64,000 nt of DNA from Staphylococcus hyicus (GTDB lineage Bacteria; Bacillota; Bacilli; Staphylococcales; Staphylococcaceae). Below are positions 41,860 to 51,354 of the stretch, piece by piece. The position numbers and the translations under genes were made by a program. Under the pieces are notes generated by a model. It saw only the letters and a list, made by a program, of their open reading frames with translations, did no database searches and was not told where the DNA came from. Positions within the stretch are counted from its first letter, which is position 1. Every line of letters starts with the position of its first letter. The stretch lies in the NCBI RefSeq assembly GCF_000816085.1, contig NZ_CP008747.1:930001-994000 (forward strand). Direction: 5' to 3'.

Positions 41860-41943
41860 GCCGGTGTGGCGGAATTGGCAGACGCGCGGGACTCAAAATC
41901 CTGTGTCTTTACAGACGTGTCGGTTCGACCCCGACCACCGGTA
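41860..41943 (+). tRNA. tRNA-Leu (CAA)
   Basis: Long variable arm, acceptor GCCGGTG/CACCGGT, anticodon CAA. CCA not encoded. Last tRNA of the cluster. Confidence 0.95.
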
Positions 41944-41956
41944 TTCCATTATTTAA

Positions 41957-41983
41957 AAGTCGCAGCTACTGCGGCTTTTTTTA
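41957..41983 (+). terminator. Terminator of the rRNA-tRNA operon
   Basis: AGTCGCAG pairs with CTGCGGCT around a three-base loop and is followed by a T-run. Confidence 0.85.
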
Positions 41984-42057
41984 TTCGCCTTTTATTTTAT
42001 ATGTTTGTTAATGGTGTGGAATTCTACAATTAATATAGAGAAATAGTACACTTGTGA

Positions 42058-42086
42058 TTGTGAAGAGACTTTGAATATATTATGAT
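42058..42086 (+). promoter_or_regulatory. Candidate promoter of the EIIC-like gene
   Basis: TTGTGA (42058-42063), 17 bases, TATGAT (42081-42086), about 30 bases before the TTG start. Confidence 0.55.
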
Positions 42087-42116
42087 GGATATATTAATTT
42101 TTTAGGAGGGGCAACA

Positions 42117-43175
42117 TTGCCAAAATCAAATCAAGAAAAAAAGCAATTTTTTACGAATATTCTTAATGCTGTTGGTGCGGGTGTCGTCATTGCATTGCTG
42201 CCTAATGCCTTACTAGGGGAATTTTTGAAGTTTTTTAAAGAAGGTCAACCTACATTAGAACTGATGTATCAACTTGTATTAATAATACAATCATTTATGG
42301 CTTTTATTATTGGCGCACTGGCTGCTCATGCGTTTAAATTTTCGGGTCCTGGTGTTGTGATAACTGGCATATCCGCGATGTTAGGATCAGGTGCAATTCA
42401 ATATAAAAATGGCCAAATTTTTCTTCAAGGTATTGGTGATATCATTAATATTATTTTAGTAGTGATATTAGCTTGTTTTTTATTTTTAATTTTAAAAGAT
42501 AAATTTGGTTCACTTGAGATGATAATTTTACCTGTTTTAATTCCTGTACTTAGTGGTGTTGTAGGATTAACAGTTTTACCACATGTGCGTAAAGTCACTC
42601 AAGCTATAGGTGCTATGGTTCAATCATTTACTGATTTAAATCCTTTAATGATGTGTATTCTTATTTCTATGACATTTGCATTGCTCATGGTTACACCAAT
42701 TTCAGTTGTAGCCATTGCCACTGCAATTTCATTAGATGGTCTTGGCAGTGGTGCTGGTAATATGGGGATTGTTGCTGCATGTGTAACATTCATATTTGGC
42801 TCATTAGGTGTTAATAAATTAGGTGTTAATATCGTACTGTTTATTGGTGCTGCTAAAATGATGATTCCAGTTTATTTAAAGCATCCCATAATTATGGTTC
42901 CTTTAGCTATTAATGGTGCAATCACTGGGACACTCACATATTTAATAGGTATTAAAGGAACACCTATGTCTGCAGGATTTGGCTATACTGGTTTAGTCGG
43001 TCCGCTTAATGCGTTCTCACGTATGACAGGTGATCCAGTAATGAATATTTTATTATTAACTTTTGGTTATTTAATTGTTCCTTTTACCTTAGGATTTCTC
43101 GTACATCAAGTGTGTAAAAAATGGATACCAGGTTATTCTGATGATATTTATCGTTTTGAAATACCAAAACAATAA
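42117..43175 (+). CDS. PTS EIIC-like membrane permease (PTS_EIIC_2 family)
   Basis: A 352-aa membrane protein with about nine or ten hydrophobic segments, rich in small residues (AATAHAF..; SLDGLGSGAGNMGIVAAC; GTPMSAGFGYTGLVGPL). The last of these is typical of the PTS_EIIC_2 family. No EIIA or EIIB partner lies nearby, so it may not be a phosphotransferase. The solute is unknown. Start TTG 42117 follows AGGAGGGG at the right spacing. Terminator at 43214. It follows the tRNA cluster directly. Confidence 0.82.
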   Translation: MPKSNQEKKQFFTNILNAVGAGVVIALLPNALLGEFLKFFKEGQPTLELMYQLVLIIQSFMAFIIGALAAHAFKFSGPGVVITGISAMLGSGAIQYKNGQIFLQGIGDIINIILVVILACFLFLILKDKFGSLEMIILPVLIPVLSGVVGLTVLPHVRKVTQAIGAMVQSFTDLNPLMMCILISMTFALLMVTPISVVAIATAISLDGLGSGAGNMGIVAACVTFIFGSLGVNKLGVNIVLFIGAAKMMIPVYLKHPIIMVPLAINGAITGTLTYLIGIKGTPMSAGFGYTGLVGPLNAFSRMTGDPVMNILLLTFGYLIVPFTLGFLVHQVCKKWIPGYSDDIYRFEIPKQ

Positions 43176-43213
43176 AATATCTTTATTTAATATTTAGAAC
43201 CTAACTATATTTA

Positions 43214-43247
43214 GGGATAACGTTAAAAAAGCGTTATCTCTTTTTTT
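43214..43247 (+). terminator. Terminator of the EIIC-like gene
   Basis: GATAACG pairs with CGTTATC, followed by seven T. Confidence 0.8.
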
Positions 43248-43315
43248 AAATTTTCATTGCATAAACTTACACATAAATGTATAATAATGAATATTATTTA
43301 AAGGGAGGTTATTCA

Positions 43316-44773
43316 ATGAAATACTTAGGGAAGTGCATCACTGTTGTCATTATCATCATGGTGTTATTCGCAACGATGTTGATTCCAGAATCACAAGCAT
43401 CGCAAAATGATCAATGGAATAAAATTAAAGCGAGAGGGGAATTGCGTGTTGGTTTGTCAGCTGATTACGCGCCCATGGAGTTTGAAAGAACAGTGAATGG
43501 TCAACGTGAATATGCCGGTATTGATATAGAACTAGCTAAGAAAATTGCGGATGATAATGGGGTAAAACTAAAAATAGTGAATATGCAATTTGATAGTCTC
43601 CTAGGGGCGCTTAAGACTGGAAAAATTGATCTCATTATTTCTGGTATGACGCCAACAGATGAACGTAAACAAGAAGTGGATTTTTCTAATTCTTATATGG
43701 TTGTTGATCAAAAAGTAATTATACGGAAAAAAGATCAAAAGAAATATCAAACGTTAGATGATTTAAAAGGAAAACGAATTGGAGCACAAAAACAGACTAC
43801 ACAAGAAGAGCTAGCACGTTCTGAAATTCAAGATGCGGAGGTACAATCGCTCACACGTGTTCCAGAAGTTATATTGTCTCTTAAAAGTAATAAATTGGAT
43901 GCTATTGTGCTAGATAGTGCTGTAGGGACTGCTTATTTAAAACAAAATGATGACTTAACTTTTTCTAAAGCCTCTTTTGCTGATTCTAAGAGGGAAACTG
44001 CGATTGCAGTACCTAAAAATTCACCTGAGTTATTAAATAAGGTGAATCGCACGATTAAAGAAGTGGACGAAAAGAATTTAATTTCTCAATTTGAAGACAA
44101 AGCTGCAGACGCTATGAAAGATGAAGGGAACTTTTTTACAAAATATGGAAACTTTTTTGTTACAGGTTTAACAAATACGATTTTAATTTCATTGATCGGT
44201 GTAGTATTCGGGGCAGTTTTTGGTGCATTATTTGCATTAATGAAAATTGGTTCTATTAAACCGTTAAAATGGTTTGCTTCAGCGTATATTGAATTTATTA
44301 GAGGAACACCATTATTAGTTCAAGTCTTTCTTGTATATTTTGGTACAACTGCTGTTTTAGGCTTAGACATTTCTGCCTTTATATGTGGGGCAATCGCATT
44401 AGTCATTAATTGCTCAGCATACATTGCTGAAATTATCCGTGCTGGTATTAATGCAGTCGATAAAGGTCAGATGGAAGCATCACGTAGTTTAGGTTTAAAT
44501 TATGCTCAAACGATGAAGAGTGTCATTATGCCTCAAGCAATTAAAAATATTTTGCCTGCATTAGGTAATGAATTCGTAACAGTAATTAAGGAATCTTCCA
44601 TAATCTCAGTCATTGGTGTTAGTGAAATTATGTTTAATGCACAAGTTGTGCAAGGAGCTTCTTTTGATCCATTTACGCCATTATTAGTAGCGGCAATTTT
44701 ATATTTCATTTTAACATTTACTTTGTCTAGACTTATGAATGTATTTGAAGGGAGATTGAAAGTTAGTGATTAA
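43316..44773 (+). CDS. Amino acid ABC transporter, fused substrate-binding and permease protein
   Basis: Signal peptide/anchor (residues 1-35), periplasmic-type solute-binding domain (about 40-265; [34 protein letters not shown]) and a C-terminal His/Glu-type permease domain (about 285-480; [20 protein letters not shown], the EAA-loop pattern [16 protein letters not shown]). The fused layout is that of glutamine-type importers of firmicutes. Start chosen at ATG 43316 after AAAGGGAGG, giving 485 aa. It overlaps the ATPase gene by eight bases. Confidence 0.92.
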   Translation: MKYLGKCITVVIIIMVLFATMLIPESQASQNDQWNKIKARGELRVGLSADYAPMEFERTVNGQREYAGIDIELAKKIADDNGVKLKIVNMQFDSLLGALKTGKIDLIISGMTPTDERKQEVDFSNSYMVVDQKVIIRKKDQKKYQTLDDLKGKRIGAQKQTTQEELARSEIQDAEVQSLTRVPEVILSLKSNKLDAIVLDSAVGTAYLKQNDDLTFSKASFADSKRETAIAVPKNSPELLNKVNRTIKEVDEKNLISQFEDKAADAMKDEGNFFTKYGNFFVTGLTNTILISLIGVVFGAVFGALFALMKIGSIKPLKWFASAYIEFIRGTPLLVQVFLVYFGTTAVLGLDISAFICGAIALVINCSAYIAEIIRAGINAVDKGQMEASRSLGLNYAQTMKSVIMPQAIKNILPALGNEFVTVIKESSIISVIGVSEIMFNAQVVQGASFDPFTPLLVAAILYFILTFTLSRLMNVFEGRLKVSD

Positions 44774-45488
44774 AATAGAAAAACTATACAAATCTTTTGG
44801 TAAACAAGATGTTTTAAAGGGCATAGACTTAAATATAAATAAAGGTGAAGTTGTAGCCATTATTGGTCCATCAGGTAGTGGGAAAAGTACGCTATTACGT
44901 TGCATGAATCTTTTAGAAACACCTTCCCAAGGACGTATTATCTTTGAAAATAAAGATTTGACAGATAAAGGGACTAAAATTGATATGTTACGTCAAGACA
45001 TGGGGATGGTATTTCAAAATTTCAATTTATTTCCACACAAAAAAGTAATTGATAATATTATTTTAGCTCCTAGTCTTCTTAAAAAGGGAACGAAATCGAA
45101 TTTAAATACGCAGGCTTTACATTTATTAGATAGAGTAGGCCTTAAGGAGAGGGCAAATGCTTATCCGAGTCAGTTGTCTGGTGGACAAAAGCAACGGGTA
45201 GCAATTGCACGTGCATTAGCAATGAATCCTAAAGTTATGCTTTTTGATGAACCTACATCAGCTTTAGACCCTGAAGTTGTAGGAGAAGTATTAAATGTAA
45301 TGAAATCATTAGCAAAAGAAGGGATGACAATGGTTGTGGTAACGCATGAAATGGATTTTGCAAGAAATGTCAGTGATCGCGTTATTTTTATGGCTGATGG
45401 TGTGGTAATAGAAGAAGGTCCACCTGAAGCAATTTTTCAAAAGCCACAACATGAGCGTACACAAAATTTCTTAAAACGTGTAATGTAA
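44766..45488 (+). CDS. glnQ: Amino acid ABC transporter ATPase (GlnQ type)
   Basis: A 240-aa ATPase of the polar amino acid family. Walker [10 protein letters not shown] (about 33-41), Q-loop [11 protein letters not shown], signature LSGGQKQR, Walker [15 protein letters not shown] and switch VTHEMDFA are all present. GTG 44766 lies inside the end of the permease gene with GGGAG upstream, so translation is coupled. Glutamine is the likely substrate by resemblance but is not proven. Confidence 0.92.
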   Translation: MIKIEKLYKSFGKQDVLKGIDLNINKGEVVAIIGPSGSGKSTLLRCMNLLETPSQGRIIFENKDLTDKGTKIDMLRQDMGMVFQNFNLFPHKKVIDNIILAPSLLKKGTKSNLNTQALHLLDRVGLKERANAYPSQLSGGQKQRVAIARALAMNPKVMLFDEPTSALDPEVVGEVLNVMKSLAKEGMTMVVVTHEMDFARNVSDRVIFMADGVVIEEGPPEAIFQKPQHERTQNFLKRVM

Positions 45489-45504
45489 ATATGGCACTAA
45501 AATC

Positions 45505-45547
45505 AAGTGTTTCTTAGATGAGAGTTTTCTAAGGAACACTTTTTTTA
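45505..45547 (+). terminator. Terminator of the amino acid importer operon
   Basis: AAGTGTTTCTTAG pairs with CTAAGGAACACTT and is followed by a T-run. Confidence 0.85.
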
Positions 45548-45616
45548 GTGAGCTTGCTTTAATGAAGTAATTATGAATTATTAAAAACATTTTTCTGAAG
45601 AGACCTTATAAAATTA

Positions 45617-45625
45617 TGGTAAAAT
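45617..45625 (+). promoter_or_regulatory. Candidate queG promoter (extended -10)
   Basis: TGGTAAAAT is an extended -10, 29 bases before the queG ATG. Confidence 0.45.
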
Positions 45626-45653
45626 AATAGCGTGACTTTGTGAGGTGAATGAA

Positions 45654-46781
45654 ATGGATTATGTTAAGTTAAAACAAGAAATTATAGACTATGCACATCA
45701 AATTGGCATTGATGATATTGGATTTACCACGGCTGATCCATTTGATGAACTGAAAAACAAGTTGATTGAATACCATGAGAAAGGGTATGCGTCTGGTTTT
45801 GAAGAATCCGACATTTCATTAAGAGTGGATCCTAAGTTGTCCATGTCCTCAGCGCAATCTATTATAGCGATTGCAGTGGGTTATCCCAATAAGCTTAAAG
45901 GTGCACCGAAAAGTGTTCGGGGTGAGCGAAGAGGGATGTTTGCGCGTGCTTCATGGGGTCAAGACTATCATTCCATAATGCGTCGAAGGTTAAATGATTT
46001 AGCTCTATTTATTCAATCGAAAGTCCCTGAAGCAGAAATGATGTCTATGGTGGATACTGGCGTTTTGTCAGATCGTGCTGTAGCTGAACGTGCTGGTTTA
46101 GGGTTTACGGGTCGAAATGGTTTTGTCATTAATCCTGAGCTCGGCACATGGACGTATCTTGGCGAAATGTTAATCAACTTACCTTTCCCTCCTGATGAGC
46201 AAATTTTGGATAGTTGTGGTACATGTACCATTTGTGTTGATCGTTGTCCAACTGGTGCATTGGTTGGTGACGGTCAATTGAATAGTCAAAAATGTATTAG
46301 CTTTTTAACCCAAACAAAAGGTTATTTAAAAGATGAATATCGATATAAGATAGGCAATCGTCTCTATGGATGTGATACGTGTCAGCAAGTATGTCCAAAA
46401 AATAGAGGGATTAATACAGAACAAGAAGATATTATTCTTGAGCCAGAAATATTGAAACCTAAATTAGTTCCACTTTTACAAATGTCTAATAAAGAATTTA
46501 AACAGACGTATGGACACTTAGCTGGAGCATGGCGTGGAAAAAAACCAATTCAACGTAATGCAATCATAGCTTTAGCACATTTCAATGAAACGTCTGCTAT
46601 ACCAGAATTAAAAGAAGTTGCCAAAAATGATCCCCGCCCTATGATAAGAGGGACAGCTTATTGGGCGATTGGTCAAATATTGGGGGATGCGGCTAAAGAC
46701 TTTATTATGTCGCAGTACGATAATGAATTAGAGGAAGTTCAATTAGAAATGAAAAAAGGTTTAGAAATGAGGAGACTATAA
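45654..46781 (+). CDS. queG: Epoxyqueuosine reductase QueG
   Basis: Cobalamin and iron-sulfur enzyme doing the last step of queuosine synthesis at position 34 of GUN tRNAs. N-terminal B12-binding domain (about 1-170), two 4Fe-4S motifs in CGTCTICVDRCPTGAL and CDTCQQVCPKN, and a HEAT-like C-terminus (IIALAHFNETSAIPELKEVA) that contacts tRNA. Start chosen at ATG 45654 after GAGGTGA, giving 375 aa. It starts a tight cluster with trmL, nagA and the NagB-like gene. Confidence 0.94.
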   Translation: MDYVKLKQEIIDYAHQIGIDDIGFTTADPFDELKNKLIEYHEKGYASGFEESDISLRVDPKLSMSSAQSIIAIAVGYPNKLKGAPKSVRGERRGMFARASWGQDYHSIMRRRLNDLALFIQSKVPEAEMMSMVDTGVLSDRAVAERAGLGFTGRNGFVINPELGTWTYLGEMLINLPFPPDEQILDSCGTCTICVDRCPTGALVGDGQLNSQKCISFLTQTKGYLKDEYRYKIGNRLYGCDTCQQVCPKNRGINTEQEDIILEPEILKPKLVPLLQMSNKEFKQTYGHLAGAWRGKKPIQRNAIIALAHFNETSAIPELKEVAKNDPRPMIRGTAYWAIGQILGDAAKDFIMSQYDNELEEVQLEMKKGLEMRRL

Positions 46782-46783
46782 AA

Positions 46784-47254
46784 ATGACAATTCATGTTGT
46801 ATTATATCAACCTGAAATACCTGCAAATACAGGAAATATTGCACGTACGTGTGCAGCTACAGATACCCACTTACATTTAATTCGCCCGTTAGGTTTTAGT
46901 ACGGATGATAAAATGTTGCGCCGTGCTGGGTTAGATTATTGGCAATTTGTAAACATTACATATCACGATAGTATAGAAGCTTTTTTCGAATCCACTGAAG
47001 GAGAATATTACTTATTAACAAAATTTGGTTCGAAAAACCACACGTCTTTAGATTTTTCTGACACACAAACAAATCATTACTTTATATTTGGTAAAGAAAC
47101 GACTGGTTTACCAGACTGGGTTAAAGAAACGTATCAAAACACTGCAATGCGTATTCCTATGAATGATAATGTGAGAGCACTAAACTTATCAAATACAGCT
47201 GCAATTTTAATTTATGAAGCTTTAAGACAACAAGGATATCCTAATTTACAATAA
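46784..47254 (+). CDS. trmL: tRNA (cytidine/uridine-34 2'-O)-methyltransferase TrmL
   Basis: SPOUT-fold enzyme methylating the wobble ribose of leucine tRNAs. The knot motifs are VVLYQPEIPANTGNIARTCAAT at the N-terminus (key N, G, R), IFGKETTGLP and IPMNDNVRALNLSNTAAIL at the C-terminus. It has 156 aa. It starts two bases after the queG stop with GAGGAG inside queG, so it is co-translated. Confidence 0.94.
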   Translation: MTIHVVLYQPEIPANTGNIARTCAATDTHLHLIRPLGFSTDDKMLRRAGLDYWQFVNITYHDSIEAFFESTEGEYYLLTKFGSKNHTSLDFSDTQTNHYFIFGKETTGLPDWVKETYQNTAMRIPMNDNVRALNLSNTAAILIYEALRQQGYPNLQ

Positions 47255-47269
47255 AAAAGGAGTTCGGCT

Positions 47270-48439
47270 ATGGTAGAGTACATTATTCAAGGCGGCAAGA
47301 TTTATACTGAAGATGGTGTCATTGAAAACGGTTATATAAAAGTTAAAGATCACCTTATTGTGTCAATTGGTCATGAGCCATACGAAGGTAATCTTGAAGT
47401 TATTAATGTTTCAGGAAGTCATATTTTGCCTGGTTTTATTGATGTTCACATTCACGGTGGATATGGCCAAGATGCAATGGATGCGAATGAAGAAGGGTTA
47501 AAACACTTATCTAAAAATTTATTGACGGAAGGGACAACAAGTTATCTTGCAACAACGATGACGCAATCCAATGATGCTATTATTGATGCTTTACATACGA
47601 TTGCACACTATCAACAACATCAAACTGCACAAGAAGCAGAAATCCTAGGTGTACATTTGGAAGGACCTTTTATTTCAGAAAATAAGGTAGGAGCGCAAAA
47701 CCCTAAATATGTCCAACGTCCTACGATTGCTCAAATTGAATCTTTTCAAGAAGCGGCGAATCAATTAATTAAAATTATTACAATTGCTCCTGAAGTAGAA
47801 GGTGCGCATGACGTTATTCAAGCTTTTCGTCAAAATATTATTTTTTCTATAGGACACTCGGTAGCGACCTTTGATGAAGCAAATGAAGCAGTTCAATGTG
47901 GTGTTAAACATGTGACACATTTGTACAATGCTGCTACGCCTTATACGCATCGAAATCCAGGTGTGTTTGGAGCAGCATGGACAAACCCATTTTTACGTTG
48001 TGAACTCATAGGAGATGGCATACACTCTCATCCAGCTTCTGTTGATATTGCATTTAAAATGAAAGGCACATCGCATATGTATTTAATCACTGATGCAATG
48101 CGTGCTAAAGGATTAGGGCCTGGGGTATACGATTTAGGCGGACAAAATGTGACTGTTACCAATGGAACTGCACGACTTGAAAATGGGGCACTTGCAGGTA
48201 GTATATTAAAAATGAATGAAGGCTTAAAAAATTTAATTGAATTCACCCAACAGTCCTTAGAAGATTTATGGCGTGTAACAAGTTATAATCAAGCTAAGAC
48301 ATTAAATATACTTCATCAAAAAGGAAGTTTACGTGAAGGTAAACACGCGGATATCGTTATTTTAGATGACGATATAAATGTTTTAAAAACAATCAAGATG
48401 GGGTATGTATTTAATAATGTTAATGACAAGAATGCATAA
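47270..48439 (+). CDS. nagA: N-acetylglucosamine-6-phosphate deacetylase
   Basis: Amidohydrolase-fold enzyme opening amino-sugar catabolism and cell-wall recycling. Metal-site motifs are DVHIHGGYGQD, HLEGPFIS, SIGHSVATFDEA and THLYNAA, with catalytic Asp in LITDAMRA. It has 389 aa. ATG follows AAAAGGAG. It lies 15 bases after trmL and 17 bases before the NagB-like gene. Confidence 0.94.
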   Translation: MVEYIIQGGKIYTEDGVIENGYIKVKDHLIVSIGHEPYEGNLEVINVSGSHILPGFIDVHIHGGYGQDAMDANEEGLKHLSKNLLTEGTTSYLATTMTQSNDAIIDALHTIAHYQQHQTAQEAEILGVHLEGPFISENKVGAQNPKYVQRPTIAQIESFQEAANQLIKIITIAPEVEGAHDVIQAFRQNIIFSIGHSVATFDEANEAVQCGVKHVTHLYNAATPYTHRNPGVFGAAWTNPFLRCELIGDGIHSHPASVDIAFKMKGTSHMYLITDAMRAKGLGPGVYDLGGQNVTVTNGTARLENGALAGSILKMNEGLKNLIEFTQQSLEDLWRVTSYNQAKTLNILHQKGSLREGKHADIVILDDDINVLKTIKMGYVFNNVNDKNA

Positions 48440-48456
48440 TAGAGGAGTGTACGAAT

Positions 48457-49056
48457 ATGGCAATGAACTTTAAAGTTTTTAAAGACAAAGATACTGCAGC
48501 GATTTATGCGGCGGATATCATTAGAAAACAATTCAATAATAATCCAACAACGATCGCAGGGTTTCATTTAAATGAGGAAGCGGCACCAGTGCTTGATTAT
48601 TTAAAGCGTAATGTTGATGATCATGCGGTTGATTTTAGTCAAATTCATATTTTAGATTACGATAAACAAACATCATACTTTAAAGCATTAGGTGTACCAG
48701 AAAAACAAATTCATGAAATTCCAGAAGAAGATGAAGTTGAAAAATTTATTGAACGTAAAGCGAAAACGAAAGACAATAAAGGCAAACTTACATTGCAAGT
48801 TGTTTCAATCAATAATAAAGGTGAATTTGGTATTCCTGTTACGAATGGTTTAAAGCCTGCACGTGAAATTTTTGTTGTTGTGACAGGAAGTGAAAAAGCG
48901 GATGTCATTAAAAAATTATATGAAGACAATGGTAATACAAGCTTTATTCCTTCAAGTTTAAAAGCTCACCGTATGGTCAATGTCATTCTTGATGAAGCTG
49001 CTGCGCAAGGGTTACCTGATGATGTAAGAGCGTACTTCACTTCACTTTATGCATAA
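48457..49056 (+). CDS. NagB/6-phosphogluconolactonase-like protein, short
   Basis: A 199-aa member of the sugar-phosphate isomerase superfamily. The C-terminal half matches NagB (GIPVTNGLKPAREIFVVVTGSEKAD; FIPSSLKAHRMVNVILDEAAA). True NagB proteins are about 250 aa. The N-terminal phosphate loop TGGTP and the DEY/catalytic His-Glu region are replaced (AGFHLNEEAAP, LDYDKQTSYF), so deamination is doubtful. It follows nagA directly, which suggests an amino-sugar-related role. ATG follows AGAGGAG. Confidence 0.8.
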   Translation: MAMNFKVFKDKDTAAIYAADIIRKQFNNNPTTIAGFHLNEEAAPVLDYLKRNVDDHAVDFSQIHILDYDKQTSYFKALGVPEKQIHEIPEEDEVEKFIERKAKTKDNKGKLTLQVVSINNKGEFGIPVTNGLKPAREIFVVVTGSEKADVIKKLYEDNGNTSFIPSSLKAHRMVNVILDEAAAQGLPDDVRAYFTSLYA

Positions 49057-49074
49057 AAGAATTGGGGTGATGTA

Positions 49075-49230
49075 ATGTCTGAAGAAAAACATATCGAACA
49101 TGAAAATGAGATGGTAGATAATTTCGATGATCTTGTGCAATTAGGCAAAGAAATGGAACAGATTTCTGAAACAAATGATCAAGACAAATTGAACCAATCA
49201 CATGACTCTGAGGGACGTTCAAATCAATAA
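49075..49230 (+). CDS. Small acidic protein of unknown function
   Basis: A 51-aa acidic, Gln/Glu/Asn-rich protein (MSEEKHIEHENEMVDNFDDL at the start), no cysteines and no hydrophobic segment. ATG 49075 follows TTGGGGTGA. It lies 18 bases after the NagB-like gene and right before a terminator, so it is the last gene of the cluster. I do not recognise a function. Confidence 0.7.
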   Translation: MSEEKHIEHENEMVDNFDDLVQLGKEMEQISETNDQDKLNQSHDSEGRSNQ

Positions 49231-49236
49231 TACGCT

Positions 49237-49278
49237 AAAAATGAGACACTCCTTTTACATGAGTGTCTCATTTTTTTA
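49237..49278 (+). terminator. Terminator of the queG-nagA cluster
   Basis: AAAAATGAGACACTC pairs with GAGTGTCTCATTTTT, followed by more T. Confidence 0.85.
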
Positions 49279-49385
49279 TTTAATACGTTATAGTGACGCA
49301 AATATAAGTTAGAGGTTCCGTTGTTTTATATAGAAAGATAAATTATAATATACGTCATCAATGATTTTTCGAAAGGTGACGCGCT

Positions 49386-49790
49386 ATGAAACTTTATCAT
49401 AAATGGGTGCTACTTCTCATCGCCTCAACATGTATTAATCTTTTATCTATTAAAGGATTTCCACTTGCGTTAGGGACGTTGTATTTACCAATACTCTTTA
49501 AAGTTGTCCAAATGCAGATGAATCTGTCAGACGGATTGTTTGATGAAAAGGTGAATGCCAATGTATTTATACATAACAACCAAAAGGGTATCATTATCAG
49601 CGTATTATGTTGCACAGCCATTACTGCTGCATTATTTGTCTATCTTAAAGATTTTTATGCTTCGCTAACAGGTCTATTTAGCTATCTAATTATGTTTAGC
49701 CCAGTGACATTAGCGATTGGTTTTATACTATACATCCTGTCTGCAATTGCAATTGTTCAAGCAGTTAAGCAAAAATTTGCTTCTCAATAA
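49386..49790 (+). CDS. Small membrane protein of unknown function
   Basis: A 134-aa protein with four hydrophobic stretches (about 8-24, 26-44, 66-84 and 98-126) and short hydrophilic joints. No motif I recognise. ATG 49386 follows GAAAGGTGA. It has terminators on both sides (49237 and 49825), so it is a single-gene unit. It is described only as a membrane protein. Confidence 0.7.
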   Translation: MKLYHKWVLLLIASTCINLLSIKGFPLALGTLYLPILFKVVQMQMNLSDGLFDEKVNANVFIHNNQKGIIISVLCCTAITAALFVYLKDFYASLTGLFSYLIMFSPVTLAIGFILYILSAIAIVQAVKQKFASQ

Positions 49791-49824
49791 TCACATGACA
49801 TGCTTAATTATTGATCTTAACTAA

Positions 49825-49856
49825 GATGAAGGCGAAAAGCGCTTTCATCTTTTTTG
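49825..49856 (+). terminator. Terminator of the small membrane protein gene
   Basis: GATGAAGGCG pairs with CGCTTTCATC around AAAAG, followed by six T. Confidence 0.8.
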
Positions 49857-49947
49857 CGTTGCGAGCATACACGCAATTGAACCTTGTTTTTGTTTAATGC
49901 TATAATTTAATTGAAGATATATATTGATTAAAGGGGAGCGAATTTAT

Positions 49948-51333
49948 ATGTCAGTAAGAATTGAACACGACACTTTCGGTGAAATTGAAGTACCATCAGA
50001 TAAATATTGGGGTGCTCAAACCCAACGAAGTAAGCAAAATTTTCCAGTAGGTAAAGAGAAAATGCCTATTGAAGTAATATATGGTTTTGCACAGTTAAAA
50101 CGTGGTGCTGCCTTAGCAAACCATGCGTTAGGTAAATTAAGCGAAGCAAAAAAAGATGCGATTGTACACGCATGTGATCGTATTTTAAAAGGCGAATTAG
50201 ATGAACATTTTCCATTAGTTGTTTGGCAAACTGGAAGCGGTACTCAAAGTAATATGAACGTCAACGAGGTTGTGAGCTACGTTGCAAATGAATATTTAAA
50301 AGAAAATGGTAGTGACGAGCACATCCATCCAAATGATGACGTGAACAAATCACAAAGTTCGAATGATACATTTCCAACAGCGATGCATGTGGCATTATAT
50401 CATGAGATTGAATCTAAATTAGAGCCGGCATTAAAAGGTTTACGAGAAACATTCTATCAAAAAGAAAATGCCTATAAAGATATTATTAAAATTGGTCGAA
50501 CGCATCTTCAAGATGCCACACCGATTACATTAGGTCAAGAAATTAGTGGTTGGCGTTATATGTTAGATGTATGTGAACAACTTCTTTCTGAATCGAAAAA
50601 ACATATTCTTAATCTAGCAATTGGAGGAACGGCAGTGGGAACGGGAATTAATGCGCATCCTGAATTTGGTGATAAAGTTGCACATTATATCTCAGAAAAT
50701 ACTGGTTATCCATTCGTATCCTCAGAAAATAAATTCCATGCATTAACAGCACATGATGAAGTGGTTCAATTACATGGTTCTTTAAAGGCATTAGCAGGCG
50801 ATTTAATGAAAATCGCGAATGATATTCGATGGTTAGCTTCAGGTCCACGTGCAGGACTTGCGGAAATTTCAATTCCAGAAAATGAACCAGGCTCATCGAT
50901 TATGCCAGGTAAAGTAAATCCAACGCAATGTGAAATGTTAACGATGGTCGCAGCACAAGTGATGGGGAATGACACTGTCGTCGGTTTCTCAAGTTCTCAA
51001 GGTAATTTTGAACTCAATGTATTTAAACCGGTCATCTTCCATAACACCCTTCAATCCATTTATTTATTAGCCGATGGTATGAACACATTTAATCAAAATT
51101 GTGCTGTTGGTATTGAACCAATTGAAGATAATATCGATCGTTATTTAAATCGCTCACTGATGCTTGTAACTGCATTAAATCCACATATTGGTTATGAAAA
51201 TGCAGCGTCAATTGCTAAAAAAGCACATAGAGAAGGCTTAACTTTAAAAGAAGCAGCGATACAATCTGGCCATTTAACTGAAGAACAATTTGATGCATGG
51301 ATTAAACCAGAAGATATGGTACATCCTAAGTAA
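49948..51333 (+). CDS. fumC: Fumarate hydratase, class II
   Basis: Iron-independent fumarase of the TCA cycle. The superfamily signature [11 protein letters not shown] lies near residue 315, with [13 protein letters not shown] and the catalytic-His region [11 protein letters not shown]. Start chosen at ATG 49948 after AAGGGGAG, giving 461 aa as in relatives. The frame can be opened at 49924 but this adds an unsupported leader. It lies 21 bases before ppx. Confidence 0.96.
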   Translation: MSVRIEHDTFGEIEVPSDKYWGAQTQRSKQNFPVGKEKMPIEVIYGFAQLKRGAALANHALGKLSEAKKDAIVHACDRILKGELDEHFPLVVWQTGSGTQSNMNVNEVVSYVANEYLKENGSDEHIHPNDDVNKSQSSNDTFPTAMHVALYHEIESKLEPALKGLRETFYQKENAYKDIIKIGRTHLQDATPITLGQEISGWRYMLDVCEQLLSESKKHILNLAIGGTAVGTGINAHPEFGDKVAHYISENTGYPFVSSENKFHALTAHDEVVQLHGSLKALAGDLMKIANDIRWLASGPRAGLAEISIPENEPGSSIMPGKVNPTQCEMLTMVAAQVMGNDTVVGFSSSQGNFELNVFKPVIFHNTLQSIYLLADGMNTFNQNCAVGIEPIEDNIDRYLNRSLMLVTALNPHIGYENAASIAKKAHREGLTLKEAAIQSGHLTEEQFDAWIKPEDMVHPK

Positions 51334-51354
51334 TTAAGGAGGATTTTTGCAGCA

